Positions 7,585-18,300 of a stretch of 32,684 bases of DNA are shown here, in pieces. The stretch's first letter is position 1. The number at the start of each line of letters is the position of its first letter. Under the pieces are notes generated by a model. That model made no database searches. It saw only the letters and a list, made by a program, of their open reading frames with translations, and was not told where the DNA came from. The position numbers and the translations under genes were made by a program. The DNA comes from an uncultured Clostridia bacterium (GTDB taxonomy: Bacteria > Bacillota > Clostridia > Christensenellales > Borkfalkiaceae): NCBI GenBank assembly GCA_947174955.1, contig CAMWKX010000002.1:1-32684 (forward strand), in the 5' to 3' direction.

Positions 7585-10500
7585 CGGTTTTTTCTTCTCC
7601 GCTGTTTTCCTGTTGATTATTTTCCTCTTCGGGCTTTTCGCCGTCAACGCTTTCGTCCGCCGTTTCCTCGGCTTCGTCGGTTGCTTCCGCAGTTTCCGCG
7701 GCCGCTTCCTCCGCCGTTGCGCTCTCGTCGCTTGCGCCGTACGAAGCTACCGCGCCGCGCTTTTTGAGCACGATTACCACAACCGCTACAGCCGCCGCCA
7801 CAATCAGAACCGCGCCGATTACTATAACTGCTATAATGCCGCCCGAAAGCCCTTCCTTTGCGGGAGCTTCCACGGGTGCGTCGTCGGATACGGTGATTTC
7901 CACGTCCGCAGTCTTGCCCGCGAATGCGCCAATGCCCTCCAAGGTCACGAACGTGTCGTAATTTTCAAGAGCTCTGTTATGGCGGTCGCTCAGCTTGAAG
8001 TTGCCGCTTGCGCTGACTACTTTGGTCGAATAGTCGTCGTAGGTAACCAGAATCTTAACGCCGCTTAAAGAGAACCTCGAACCCGTGCGGTATACCGTGC
8101 GGTGAGTCGAGCTTACGTCGAGCGTCACGTCGCTGACCGCAGCCTGTAAGCCGAACTTGGGCTTAACCGCGACGAGCGCGCTTTCCACGCTGAACAGCTT
8201 TGCCGCTTTCTCTTCGCCGATATAGCCCAGCTGAGCGTCCGTTCTTAAACTGTTGTACAGTCCGTGCGCGTACTTTACTGTTTCGGCAAAAGCCGCTACC
8301 TTCTCGTCGTCGGTGCCGACCTTCCAGCCGTTAATGGTTGCAATATCGTACAAGCCGTCGATTATATTCAACAGTTCTCTCGTGCTGTCTTCGGGCATTT
8401 CCGCAAGCACGGTTTTATTGAGTCCGAAGAAGCCGTTGTAAATATAGTTGTCGTAACCCGTTCCGTTGGAGGGATAGCTTATGCCTATCGTCCCCGTGAA
8501 TACGGGAGTATCCGCAGGATGCTTTTTGATGTTGTTTATAAGATAGCCGGCTCCGCCGAAGTTGATATAGAAGAAGGAGTTCGAAGAGAAATCATTCTTG
8601 TCTATCGGGTTATCCATAACGCCTTCAAGCAGCGTGGGCGCCTGAATGCTCTCGAAACGGTAATCGATGATTCCCGCGGAGAAGAACGCGCCGTTGCCGA
8701 TAAGTTTCAGCGAGTAAGGAAGAACTACTCTGTACAAGTTGTCCCTTTCGGTGTATGAGAACGCGTAGTCGAGCAGCGATACCGTGCCTTCCTTGACCGT
8801 GTAAGTCAATATGTCGCCGTCGCGTAAGGCAATTTTGCCGGCGGGGTACGCCGTAAGCTCGTAGACCTTGTTTTCCTTATCTATATATCTGTAAAGAACG
8901 CCGTTGTCGTCGAAATAATTTTCGTTGCCCTCGGCAACCGTTATCGCGGTGAAGTATTTATTGGCTGCAAACGCCGCCTTGCCCACGTAGGTGCAGCTTG
9001 CGGGTATTGCTGCTTCGCTTATCTTCGTGCCGAAGAACGCGTAGTCGCCTATGCCTTCGAGCTTGTCGCCGATCGTGACTTCGGCAAGATTTTTCGCCAT
9101 CTGGAACGCGCAGGCGTGAATTTCAACCGCCGCCGAAAGATCAATCTCCGTGAGATCGGAGCAGTTCTCGAAAGCGTAGCTTCCTACCTTGGTCACTCTG
9201 TTTATGCCCGTGACCATAACGTCTGCAAGCTCGGTGCAGTTTGCAAACGCCATAGCGCCTATTTCCTTCACCTTGTTGAGGTTGATTTCTCTTAGCCTCG
9301 TGTAGGCAAACGCGCCTTCGCCTATCCTTTCTATTTTATCGCCAAACTCTACGCTTGTCAACGTTTGAATGCCTAAGAACGTGTAGTCGCCCGTCGTTTC
9401 GGCTTTTTCACCGAATTCAACCGTGCGGAGCGAACTGCAACCCGCAAACACGTACGAACCCATCGTCTTAACCGAATTTATGTCGGCTTCGGTGAGCTTT
9501 ACGCAGTTTGCAAACGCCATATTACCGATTGTCTTTACGCCAAACGGAAGATATACAAACAATAATCCGGAGTTGCCGAACGCACCCGCGCCGATATTTT
9601 CAAGGCTTGCAAGCGCGCTTAAATTGGTAGTTGCAAGCGACGCGCAGTCGTAGAACGCATAGTTTCCTATCGACGTCACACCCTTGGGAATTGTGATTTC
9701 CTTCAAGTCGGTACATCCGTAGAACGCATAAGCGGGAATTTCGGTTAAGTTTTCATTCAAGGTTACGCTTTCAAGACCCGTAAGTCCTCTGAAAGCGCTT
9801 GCGCCTATTTCGGTAACGTTGCTCAGATCGAGGCTCGTCAAGCCCGTGGCCATACGGCTTGTCGAGAACGCGTTAGGCGCGATTGCCGTAACGTTTCCGA
9901 GCTTGGTTATAAATTCGGCGTCTACTACGGCGGGAGCAAGCACGAGCGTCGTGCCCTTTATCACCTCGCCGCCTTGCCTTACCGAGAGCACGCCCTCGAA
10001 CACGCCGTCGCCGAGTACGGGGTTAAACCCTTCGTTTGCATAGGGCGACGACAAGTGCGAACAGTTGCGGAACGCATAGTCGCCTACCGAGGCAACTTCC
10101 TTGCCCGTAATCGTGAACGTGGTTAGCGACGTGCAGTTTTCGAACGCGCGCGCACTTATCGAGCGCACCGCTTCGCCGCCCTCGGGATAGTCGTAAGTTA
10201 CCGTTTCGAGACCGGTGCAACCCGCGAACGCGCCCGTACCTATTACGGGGCAGTTGATTTCGACCGAGGTAAGAGCGGTGCAGCCGCTGAACATATACGA
10301 GCCGATAGCCGTATCCTTACCTATCGTAACCTCTCCGAGCGCGGTACAGCCGCTGAATACCGACGAGCCCGCAACGTGCAGTCTTGTCAGATTAGCCTGT
10401 TTGAGCGCGGTACAGCCCGCGAACGTGCCGTCGTAAACCGTGCCTATCGCCTGCATATTTACAACCTCTTCGAGAGCCGTGCAGCCCGCGAACGCGTTTC

Positions 10501-13500
10501 TGCCCACCGTGAACAGCTTGCAGTTGGAAAGGTCTACGACTTCGAGCGACGTACAGCCGTCGAACGCTTCGTGATGAATGAGCGTTAAAGACGAATCGGG
10601 AATATCCTGCTTTTCCGTCTGCACGAAGCAGATAGCTTTAAGATTTTCACAGCCCTTGAACGCCCTCTTGCCTATCGTTGCTATACTCTTGGGTATGATT
10701 ATTATCTCTAAGCCGAGGCAGTCCTTGAACGCCTCGTCGCTTATCTCCATAACCGACATATCTTCGGGGAAGGTAAGCACTCTGACGTTTTCGTACGTCT
10801 TGCCGCCGACGGTCACGCTGTCAACAAGCTCGCCGCCCATACCGCGGTACTTGGTAACCGAGGTGGCGCTCGTCGTGAACGGAGGTTCTATCGACAGAAT
10901 AACGTCCGCCTTTATCTCCCTGCCGCCAGCCGTCTGCGCGACTGCGGAAATGCTGACTTTTTCGGAATACTTGCCCTCGTAAAGGATTTCCACGTTGCCG
11001 TTTTCATCGACGGGAGCGTAATTTTCGTTGCCCGAACGCCACTCCCATACGAGGTCGTCGGTGGGGTAATACCAGGGATCGGGCACGGGGATAAGCTTAA
11101 TCTTCTGCCCCGGGTTCACCTTTACCTCGCCTACCGCCTTTTCGAGGTTTTCCAGACCGTTTATTATCGCTCCGAACGTTGCCGTTACGTTTACTCTGTC
11201 AAGCGTCTCTTCGCTTTCCGTAACTTTCAGCATTACCGTTCGGGTAAACTGCCTGCCGTTTGCGTCGTTGCCGCCGCGCACGGTCAGCATTGTTCTGCCT
11301 TCGGATACGGCGAACACTTCGCCGTTCTTGACTTTGGCTACGCCCGTATTGCCCGTGCTCCAATCGAAGTTGGACAAATCCCAGTTGGCGGTCCTGTTTT
11401 CGTCGCCGTTTAACACGCCGAACTTGACCGCGGTATTCTTTGCCACGGTAACGGTCGCGCCCTCTTCCAGCTCCTCGCCGCCGTAGGTCAGAGTGAAGCT
11501 GCCGGGAGTAACCGACGAGGTCTTGGTATAGTTGAGGTCGAGGTTATAAGTGTTATGGTTGAGCGCGTAGTCGTCGATTTCAACCCACAGCTTACCCCTG
11601 TATTCCTCGTAGAAATCAGTTATATCTATCGATACGTTGGTTATCGAATTTCTGCGGGCGTTGAGAACGGGTATTACGTACTCGGTCGCAAGCTTGATTT
11701 CCGTCGTCGTAAGGTCGGTGACGCCCTCGGTATCCGCGTAGCATAAAATTACCGACTGCGGATAGTGATTGTCGAATATATCCAGTTTAAGGAATACCTT
11801 CTGATAGTCCTTGTCGTTCTCGTCTTTGAGGTTCTGGAACTCCAAGCGGCTGTCCACGAGTACGGGAGCCTCGTAGTCGACGTAGAAATTCATAGAGAAC
11901 GAATTATTCGCGTATACTCCGTACGTTTCGCCCTTTTCGTTCTTTAATGCGTTTTCGTCGCCGTTGACGTACGCCTCGTAATCGTTATAGTCGAAGTAGA
12001 ATCTGAAATCCAGGTTATACTTGCCGTTTGCCGCCAGACCCAGCTCGTCGGGTTTAAGCTCCAAAAGCACCTGCGAGGGGTGCGCGCTGCCGCCGCCCGC
12101 ATACGATTTGTTGGAGCGGTAAACCACGCGCGTTTCGTTGCCGTTCTCGTCCTTTATAATCTCGCCCGTGTCGACGTTGGTCAGCGTGTAGGTTACCACC
12201 TCCGCGCCGCGCAGAAGTCCCGCATACAATGCCTTGATTCCCGCCGTCGTAAGGTAGTTCGAGGGGTCGTTTTCACCGTAGAATTCGTGGAAGTCACGCG
12301 ATACGGCTATGTGCTCCTCTTCAACGTAAATATATTCGTTGGTGTGCTCCTTCGCCTCGTCCTGAACGTAGAGGAACGAACCGAGAGGTATTGAGTAATT
12401 GTATCCCGAATAATATGCGTAAGGCTGAGTTGCCCATACTCGGGGCTGCGCCCTCTCCTCGTCTTTTAACGAACCGTTCTTTGCGTCCTCGGCAACGTCG
12501 AAGCAGGTCAAGTCCATCATAGGCGCGTCTTTCCAGTCGCCGTAGAAGCCCATAAACGGAAGATTTAAATCGCACTGAGCGCCGTCCTGCGATATAAGCT
12601 GTAAGAAGCCCTCGACGAACATACCGTTGGCAAAGCTTTCGTTGAGGTATTTCTTTTCCGCGTCGGTCAGCTTTAAGGTTACCTGTACGGCTTTATCTTC
12701 GCCCGCGGCGACGCTGAACGTGCCGCCTTCCGCGACCTTGCTTCCGCCTACCGTCCACTGCGCGTTGCTGTTCAAAAGGTACGCCTTTTCTGCAACCGAC
12801 ATCTTATCCGCGCCGACCGTTTCGGTCATAAATATGCTGTTGGTTTTAAACGTGAGTGGCGCGTCGCCGAAGTTCTTAACGTAGAACTTAATGGTGTACT
12901 CACCCTTTTTCGAGGGGTCGTCGCCAAGCTCGGCTTTGGGTCTGCCGTCCTCGCACATCTTGTCCTCGTCCTTGGTGTAAAGGTACGCCTTGGTGCCGAA
13001 AACGTTTTTGAGCGTCGCAAGACCCGCGCCCTGCTTTCTGGGCGAGTAGGGCAGTTTATACGTGTCATATACCGTGACCGCCGTACTCATTACTATATTA
13101 TTGGTAAGCTTGGTCAGTGCCAGCGCTTCGGCGGCGGTGATTTCCGCCGACTCGCCGCTCTTCCACAGCTCGGTGTGCTCCTGTTTGAGATAGCTCTTGA
13201 AGATAGCCTCGAAACCCGCGAGGTTGGGGCACGCCATCGAGGTGCCGCTCATCTCGTCGTAATAGCCGCCCGCAACCGCGGAGGTTATTTCGCCGCCGTG
13301 CGAGGTAACGTCCGGCTTCAATTTCAGATCGGGAGTGGAGCCCCACGACGAGTAGTCGTTCATAAACGGACCCGCCTGGTAGCTCTTGCTTATGGTTATA
13401 TAACCCTGGTTGTTTTTGGCGCCGTTGATTAAATCGAGACCCGCGTCCATAGTTACGGATATTGCGGGAACGCGCTCGCGCATATCGCCCAGCGACATTC

Positions 13501-15331
13501 TTATCGAACCCGAAACGTTGTTGTACACGATTACGGCAGCCGCGCCTATCTTTACGCCGCCGTCGACGACGTTCATTGCCGTGCTGATTTTGTCCTTGAA
13601 GGGCTTGCCGCCTCTCCTTACTACCGCAATTACCTTTTCGCCGGGGTACTCGGGTTTAAGCGCTCTCTTTATATGCGGCATATAGTCGGTCGGAAGACCC
13701 GTGCCGGGGATAACTACGTATCTGAACGTGGCGCTCTGCTGATCGCCCAGCATTTCCTGCACGAAATCGTACGCTTCCGAGTCCTCGTTGCGCGACTCTT
13801 CGAAATATATCGCCTTGCCGTCGCCTATATTGTTGCCCTTCGTGTCGTACTCGTTAGCCATTAAATAGGACGAATACTGACCGTTGATACTCGCAACGGA
13901 AAGCGCGCCCGTAAAGGTCGAGGGCGAACCTACCGTGCCCGAGTCGGGGTTGGAGGTGAGGTTGGTACCGAAAGCACTGCCGAAGCCCGCCGAGAAATCG
14001 TTGCTCGCCGCCACGATGAGGGAAATGCCCTTGTCCCTTATGCGCTGGTAAACGCTCTTCATAAGGAAGCCTTCTTCGTCCTCTTCCTTTGCTCCGCTGG
14101 GGCAGAGCGCACGCGATGAGAAGCCCGCGCTCGTACCGAGCGACATATTTATTACGTCTACGTTTAAGTTATAGCAGTCTTCGAGCGCGTCGAGAATGTC
14201 GACCGCCTCCGCACCGCCTATCTCGTCGTCGTCGAGGTTGTCCGTGAACACCTTGCAGATTACGAGCTGCGCCTCGGGCGCAACGCCGCGGAAGGGCACG
14301 TTGTATTCGTTGCCCTCTTCGTCCGTCGCCGTGGGAATATTGCCGTCCTTATCGGTGTAGTAGTCCGCCTTGCCCGCAACTATGCCCGCAACGTGCGTGC
14401 CGTGCTGGGAGTACGAGGGGAATACGTCGGTATCTCTGTCCGCGTAGTCGAACGCGAACGGCACCTTTTTGCTGATGTATACATCGTCCGTTGTCGCGCC
14501 TATGTTTTTGAGCGACTGGAAAGGTACGGGGTCGGTACCGAACTCTTCGGTATAGCCCGCAACCGTATTTGCGATTTTGTCGTTCACTACCTCGTAGGTG
14601 AACGAAAGGGGATTGTTGTCGGTAAGCGGGTCCTTGGTGAACGCGGGGTGGGTGTAATCCAGACCCGTATCGAGAATAGCTACCGTCATACCGCTGCCGT
14701 CGTAGCCCTCGTTGACCCACTGCTCCGAATTGTAAATGCCCGTCTTGTAAATGTTACTGTCGTTTTTCTGTGCGCCGTCCGTTTCCTTTATGGCTTTGGG
14801 GCGGGCGTACGTCGAGCCGACGGATACGGTGTTGACGCCGTTCAATCCCTTGATTTTGGAGTATTCGGAAAGCTTTACGTCGATTGCAACCGCGTTGGCT
14901 ATCGAGGAATAACTGCTTCTGAACTCGTAGCTTATGCCCGCGCGTTTGAGCTCGGTCAAAAACTCCTGCTGTTCCGCGGCAATTTCCCTGCGGTCGGCGG
15001 CGTCGTTCTCGTCGCGTTCGGAAAGGGGCTTGCCCTTCAACGTGACGATAAGCGTGCGCGTGAGCGAAAGCGTGTCGTAAGATACGCCGTCGTCCCTTAT
15101 AACGTCCTTCGAGAAGTTGTCGATTTTAACCTTCGTCAGGTCGATTTTTCCGTTTGCGTTTTCGAAATCGAGGCTGTGAGTTTCGGTCGCCGAAGCAGTT
15201 AAGCCCGAGTCGCCTTTACCCGCAAATGCGGTAAACTGACCCGCGGCAACGCTTGCGCACATTGCCACGCCCAGTCCTATACACGCCGCCCTGCGGCTCA
15301 TTGCCCTTGTAAATTTCAATTTCATTTTCAC
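7577..15331 (-). CDS. Giant cell-surface S8 subtilisin-like serine protease with PA-type insert, BspA-like LRR array and C-terminal membrane anchor
   Basis: Secreted endopeptidase of 2584 aa. Layout: signal peptide (about 1-38); I9-type propeptide (about 85-175); S8 catalytic domain with Asp221 (ILDTGLDYTHP), His310 (QHGTHVAGIVAG), oxyanion Asn444 (AASND) and Ser698 (MSGTSMACP), so all key residues are present. A PA-type insert lies at about 535-650 (VVRRGGKPF, GAAAVIVYNN), as in lactocepin/C5a-peptidase-like enzymes. Beta-sandwich and Ig-like regions follow (about 800-1490, including a Big2-like WSTGNTGVAKVKNGEVFAVS), then an LRR_5 array (about 1515-2225), an Ig-like domain (about 2400-2482), a membrane helix (2496-2521) and an acidic tail of about 60 residues. 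There is no LPXTG motif. The start is GTG 15331 (GAGGAACA upstream) or ATG 15325; the choice changes only 2 residues. It lies 13 bp after the large lipoprotein gene. Host-protein cleavage is an alternative to nutrition. Confidence 0.95.
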   Translation of the reverse strand: MKMKLKFTRAMSRRAACIGLGVAMCASVAAGQFTAFAGKGDSGLTASATETHSLDFENANGKIDLTKVKIDNFSKDVIRDDGVSYDTLSLTRTLIVTLKGKPLSERDENDAADRREIAAEQQEFLTELKRAGISYEFRSSYSSIANAVAIDVKLSEYSKIKGLNGVNTVSVGSTYARPKAIKETDGAQKNDSNIYKTGIYNSEQWVNEGYDGSGMTVAILDTGLDYTHPAFTKDPLTDNNPLSFTYEVVNDKIANTVAGYTEEFGTDPVPFQSLKNIGATTDDVYISKKVPFAFDYADRDTDVFPSYSQHGTHVAGIVAGKADYYTDKDGNIPTATDEEGNEYNVPFRGVAPEAQLVICKVFTDNLDDDEIGGAEAVDILDALEDCYNLNVDVINMSLGTSAGFSSRALCPSGAKEEDEEGFLMKSVYQRIRDKGISLIVAASNDFSAGFGSAFGTNLTSNPDSGTVGSPSTFTGALSVASINGQYSSYLMANEYDTKGNNIGDGKAIYFEESRNEDSEAYDFVQEMLGDQQSATFRYVVIPGTGLPTDYMPHIKRALKPEYPGEKVIAVVRRGGKPFKDKISTAMNVVDGGVKIGAAAVIVYNNVSGSIRMSLGDMRERVPAISVTMDAGLDLINGAKNNQGYITISKSYQAGPFMNDYSSWGSTPDLKLKPDVTSHGGEITSAVAGGYYDEMSGTSMACPNLAGFEAIFKSYLKQEHTELWKSGESAEITAAEALALTKLTNNIVMSTAVTVYDTYKLPYSPRKQGAGLATLKNVFGTKAYLYTKDEDKMCEDGRPKAELGDDPSKKGEYTIKFYVKNFGDAPLTFKTNSIFMTETVGADKMSVAEKAYLLNSNAQWTVGGSKVAEGGTFSVAAGEDKAVQVTLKLTDAEKKYLNESFANGMFVEGFLQLISQDGAQCDLNLPFMGFYGDWKDAPMMDLTCFDVAEDAKNGSLKDEERAQPRVWATQPYAYYSGYNYSIPLGSFLYVQDEAKEHTNEYIYVEEEHIAVSRDFHEFYGENDPSNYLTTAGIKALYAGLLRGAEVVTYTLTNVDTGEIIKDENGNETRVVYRSNKSYAGGGSAHPSQVLLELKPDELGLAANGKYNLDFRFYFDYNDYEAYVNGDENALKNEKGETYGVYANNSFSMNFYVDYEAPVLVDSRLEFQNLKDENDKDYQKVFLKLDIFDNHYPQSVILCYADTEGVTDLTTTEIKLATEYVIPVLNARRNSITNVSIDITDFYEEYRGKLWVEIDDYALNHNTYNLDLNYTKTSSVTPGSFTLTYGGEELEEGATVTVAKNTAVKFGVLNGDENRTANWDLSNFDWSTGNTGVAKVKNGEVFAVSEGRTMLTVRGGNDANGRQFTRTVMLKVTESEETLDRVNVTATFGAIINGLENLEKAVGEVKVNPGQKIKLIPVPDPWYYPTDDLVWEWRSGNENYAPVDENGNVEILYEGKYSEKVSISAVAQTAGGREIKADVILSIEPPFTTSATSVTKYRGMGGELVDSVTVGGKTYENVRVLTFPEDMSVMEISDEAFKDCLGLEIIIIPKSIATIGKRAFKGCENLKAICFVQTEKQDIPDSSLTLIHHEAFDGCTSLEVVDLSNCKLFTVGRNAFAGCTALEEVVNMQAIGTVYDGTFAGCTALKQANLTRLHVAGSSVFSGCTALGEVTIGKDTAIGSYMFSGCTALTSVEINCPVIGTGAFAGCTGLETVTYDYPEGGEAVRSISARAFENCTSLTTFTITGKEVASVGDYAFRNCSHLSSPYANEGFNPVLGDGVFEGVLSVRQGGEVIKGTTLVLAPAVVDAEFITKLGNVTAIAPNAFSTSRMATGLTSLDLSNVTEIGASAFRGLTGLESVTLNENLTEIPAYAFYGCTDLKEITIPKGVTSIGNYAFYDCASLATTNLSALASLENIGAGAFGNSGLLFVYLPFGVKTIGNMAFANCVKLTEADINSVKTMGSYVFAGCSSLRTVEFGEKAETTGDYTFLGIQTLTSVEFGDKIERIGEGAFAYTRLREINLNKVKEIGAMAFANCTELADVMVTGINRVTKVGSYAFENCSDLTEIDLSAAVEIHACAFQMAKNLAEVTIGDKLEGIGDYAFFGTKISEAAIPASCTYVGKAAFAANKYFTAITVAEGNENYFDDNGVLYRYIDKENKVYELTAYPAGKIALRDGDILTYTVKEGTVSLLDYAFSYTERDNLYRVVLPYSLKLIGNGAFFSAGIIDYRFESIQAPTLLEGVMDNPIDKNDFSSNSFFYINFGGAGYLINNIKKHPADTPVFTGTIGISYPSNGTGYDNYIYNGFFGLNKTVLAEMPEDSTRELLNIIDGLYDIATINGWKVGTDDEKVAAFAETVKYAHGLYNSLRTDAQLGYIGEEKAAKLFSVESALVAVKPKFGLQAAVSDVTLDVSSTHRTVYRTGSRFSLSGVKILVTYDDYSTKVVSASGNFKLSDRHNRALENYDTFVTLEGIGAFAGKTADVEITVSDDAPVEAPAKEGLSGGIIAVIVIGAVLIVAAAVAVVVIVLKKRGAVASYGASDESATAEEAAAETAEATDEAEETADESVDGEKPEEENNQQENSGEEKTDD
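8657..10789 (-). repeat. BspA-like leucine-rich repeat (LRR_5) array inside the protease
   Basis: About 27 copies of a repeat of roughly 23 residues with the core xAFxGCTxLxxVxI (for example NAFAGCTALEEV, AFYGCTDLKEIT, AFENCSDLTEID). Regular copies sit at the start and in the middle; some later copies lose the Cys. At DNA level several copies share near-identical words such as gcggtacagcc around 10280-10490, which suggests recent unit duplication and makes the array prone to copy-number change. In BspA and related proteins this fold mediates binding to host or surface proteins. Confidence 0.9.
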
Positions 15332-15344
15332 TGTTCCTCAAATT

Positions 15345-18300
15345 TTACGCTTGACCGTCAGTACCTTCTTCGGTTTCTTCCTCTACGGGAGTAACCGTCA
15401 TTTCGTTAGCCCCGGTTTCCCCGTTATAAGTTACCTGCGCCGTGAATTTTTTGCCGTTTAAGTCCGTCAGTTCATACGTCCTGCCGTCTTCGCCGATAGC
15501 CTTATAAGTGTACGCTTTGGTATAGTTGCCGTGGTATTTTTTCAGCCATACCGTGTCATTCCCTTCGCCGAACACGTAGGTTAAAACGTCTTCTCCCGCA
15601 ACGACGGTTACCTCTGTCAGAGATTTTATCGTCATTACGTAAGTTTTACCGTCTTCGCTCATCGTAACCTGCGCGATGAATTTGTCGCCGTTTAAGCCCG
15701 TCAGTCTGTAAATCCTGTCGTCTTCGCTGATTACCTCGTAAATGTACGCTTTGGTATATCCGTCTTCGCCTTTCAGCCATAACGTTTCCGCCTCTTCGCC
15801 GAACGCGTAGGTCTTGGCATCTTCGCCCTCTCCGACGGTTGCCTCGAAGGAAATTTTGAGTTGTACCGTCATTTCGTAAGTTTCGGTTTCTTCGTTATAA
15901 ACAAGCGTCGCTAAGAATTTGTCGCCGTTTGCGTCGGTCAGCTCACTTATCATATTGCTGTGTTCTTCGTCTGCCTCCTTGATATCGACAGACTTGTCGT
16001 AAGCCTTGGTATAGCCGCTGCCGTCCTTTATCCACACGGTGGATACGCCGAACGCGTAAGTTACGCCGTCCTTAACCGCTTCGAGCTGGTCGGTTACTTT
16101 GAACTCTATAACCGCACCGACTCGCGACATTTCGCCGTTATACCTTACGCCGTCGTTGTCTATAATTTCGCAGAGTACGCTGGTTACGATTTCATACGTG
16201 TAAGCCTTCTGCGTATACTCGGTCGCGTCGCTGTCCTTTACCCATACGCCGGAAACGCCGTCGAAGAAGTAGTCTTTGCCGTCGCGGCTGTCGTTATAAA
16301 TAATGTAGACAGTACGTCCGTAATACATATCGACTTCAACCGTGTTGAACGACTTGCCTTTGCCCGAATACTTGCCGTCGGCAACTTGGAGTACGCTGAG
16401 TCCGCTCTCCGCGCTGATATAGGGATTGCCGAGCGCGTCGATATTGTAGGAATATTTTACAGGATCGCCCGTTACGGGAGTGTACGTAGCCGTGCCGCTC
16501 GTATATTTGCTTCCGCCCAGTCCGTCGAACTTCCAGCCCGAACCGTCCTCCGCGGTGTACGTGCCTCTGTACGCGTCCGCTTTCGCGCTTCTCACGCATT
16601 TAACGTCCTCGTATCCGCCGTCCCCGTAGATATAAGCTATGCTCATTGCGTCGTCGCCCAAAAGGGTTATCAGCGTAATATCTTCGCCATCGGTATGCGT
16701 GAGAGTATTTTCCGCAGGGTCGTAAACGAACTGCTTGCCGCCGATTTCGACGTTAAGATGTCCGCCAACCTCGCCGATAACCAAAGGTGCGTCGGTATCC
16801 GCAATCAGCCAGCTGTCCGCAAAGCCCGTCCTGAATACGAGCGTCTTATTGTTCCATTCAAAGCCCGTCGCCGTCGCCGTGAGCGCCTTGCCGTCAACCT
16901 TGACAGCGCCGCCTTCCACGGTGTACGCAAGCTTGCCGACGTCGTTGCCGTCGGTAACGACTACGCTGCCGCCGACCTCGGACTTGCCGTCGAAGTAGTA
17001 GCTGACGTCGCCGTCGTACAGCGTTACGCCGTACCAGCCGTCGCGCCTGCCAAGCTGTCCGCTTACGGGCTGCTCCGCCTCGATCTCTTCAACCGAAACT
17101 CTGTTTTCCGCTTCGTTATAAACAATATTATAAGTCTTGCCGCCAACCGTCATCGTGCCGTGCTGAGCGTCGGTAAGCGCGTAAGTGCCACGCCTCGTAA
17201 CGCCGCCCGCCGTCCTTATCGAAACTTCCGCGCTCTCCGCGGTCGCGCTTCTGCCGTTGAAGGTGACCGTGTCCAGACTGTCGCCGTCACCCGTCCACAA
17301 GCCGAGGAATACGTCGTAAATATTGAATTCGTAGCTGCGGTATTCGCCGTAAAGCCGCGAATAGAACGAGCCCGTCGCCGTATTGCTTTCGCCGTTGTAA
17401 ACCAGGTCGCCGTACTGCGTGTCGCCCACGTAAATTCTCAGATGTCTGCCATCCTGTACGGAGAATACGTCGTATTCCGCTTCGAGCGTGAGCGAATCGC
17501 CGCCCGAGTAGGTTATTACCGCACTGCCGTAGCCGTCCGTGCCTATGCCTCCCAGCTCGATTTTGAACTGCTCTTTTTCGGTTACCATAAACCAGTCGCC
17601 CGTAAAGCCGTCGCTTACGTAGTACGTTTCGCCGTTTATGACGAGAGCGCCGTTGCTTAAAGTCGCCTTGTATTTTACGTTGCCGATTTCGAAGCCGACT
17701 TCGCTGTTATTCTCATACTTGAAATTCTGCGCCTCCACGCCGTTGAGCGTAACACCGCCCTCGCCGTCGAACGTAAATTCGACCGCGGAATTTGCCGACT
17801 TCTTCCAGCTGCCCTTAAATCCGTCTATGGCGGATACGGGAACGCCGTTCACCGTGTCGACCGTACCGTCGCCGTTGAGCGTTACGGTAGCCTGCCTTGC
17901 CGTTATCTCGTTGCCCGCTATGGCAAAAGTGATTACGAAGCTGTCGCCCGAGGGGGTGAACGTGAACGCCGAAGACGTCGTTCTGCCCGTCATAACGCCA
18001 GTACCGTTGTTGCGGAACAGATAGAACACGCCGCCCGCGTCCTTATACTCGCCGTAAACGAAATCCGCCGAAGCCTTCGTCGCACGCAGCGTAGCGTACT
18101 CGTTCGTGTAGCTTACCTGCTGGGAAGAACCGCTCGTCGTCATTATCGTTATATACGCCGAAAGGTCGAGCGCGCCGCCTTCCGCCTTGCCGCCGTAGGC
18201 AAAATAGCCGCCGTTGGTTTCGAATTCGCTGTAAGAGAGCGAGGCAAGACAGCTGCGGTAAATTATTATCTCCGCGCCGTGCGCCGCGCCGCTGTACGAA

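Noticed and set aside
7585..7647. Longer N-terminus for the 514-aa lipoprotein starting at a TTG at 7647
   Set aside because: It would place a Lys/Arg-rich stretch before the signal peptide and overlap the protease by 71 bp; the ATG at 7584 starts a clean lipoprotein signal and has a ribosome site.
8657..10789. CRISPR-like or mobile repeat array
   Set aside because: The repeated DNA words are in frame, about 69 bp apart, and encode LRR_5 units; there are no constant repeats with unique spacers.
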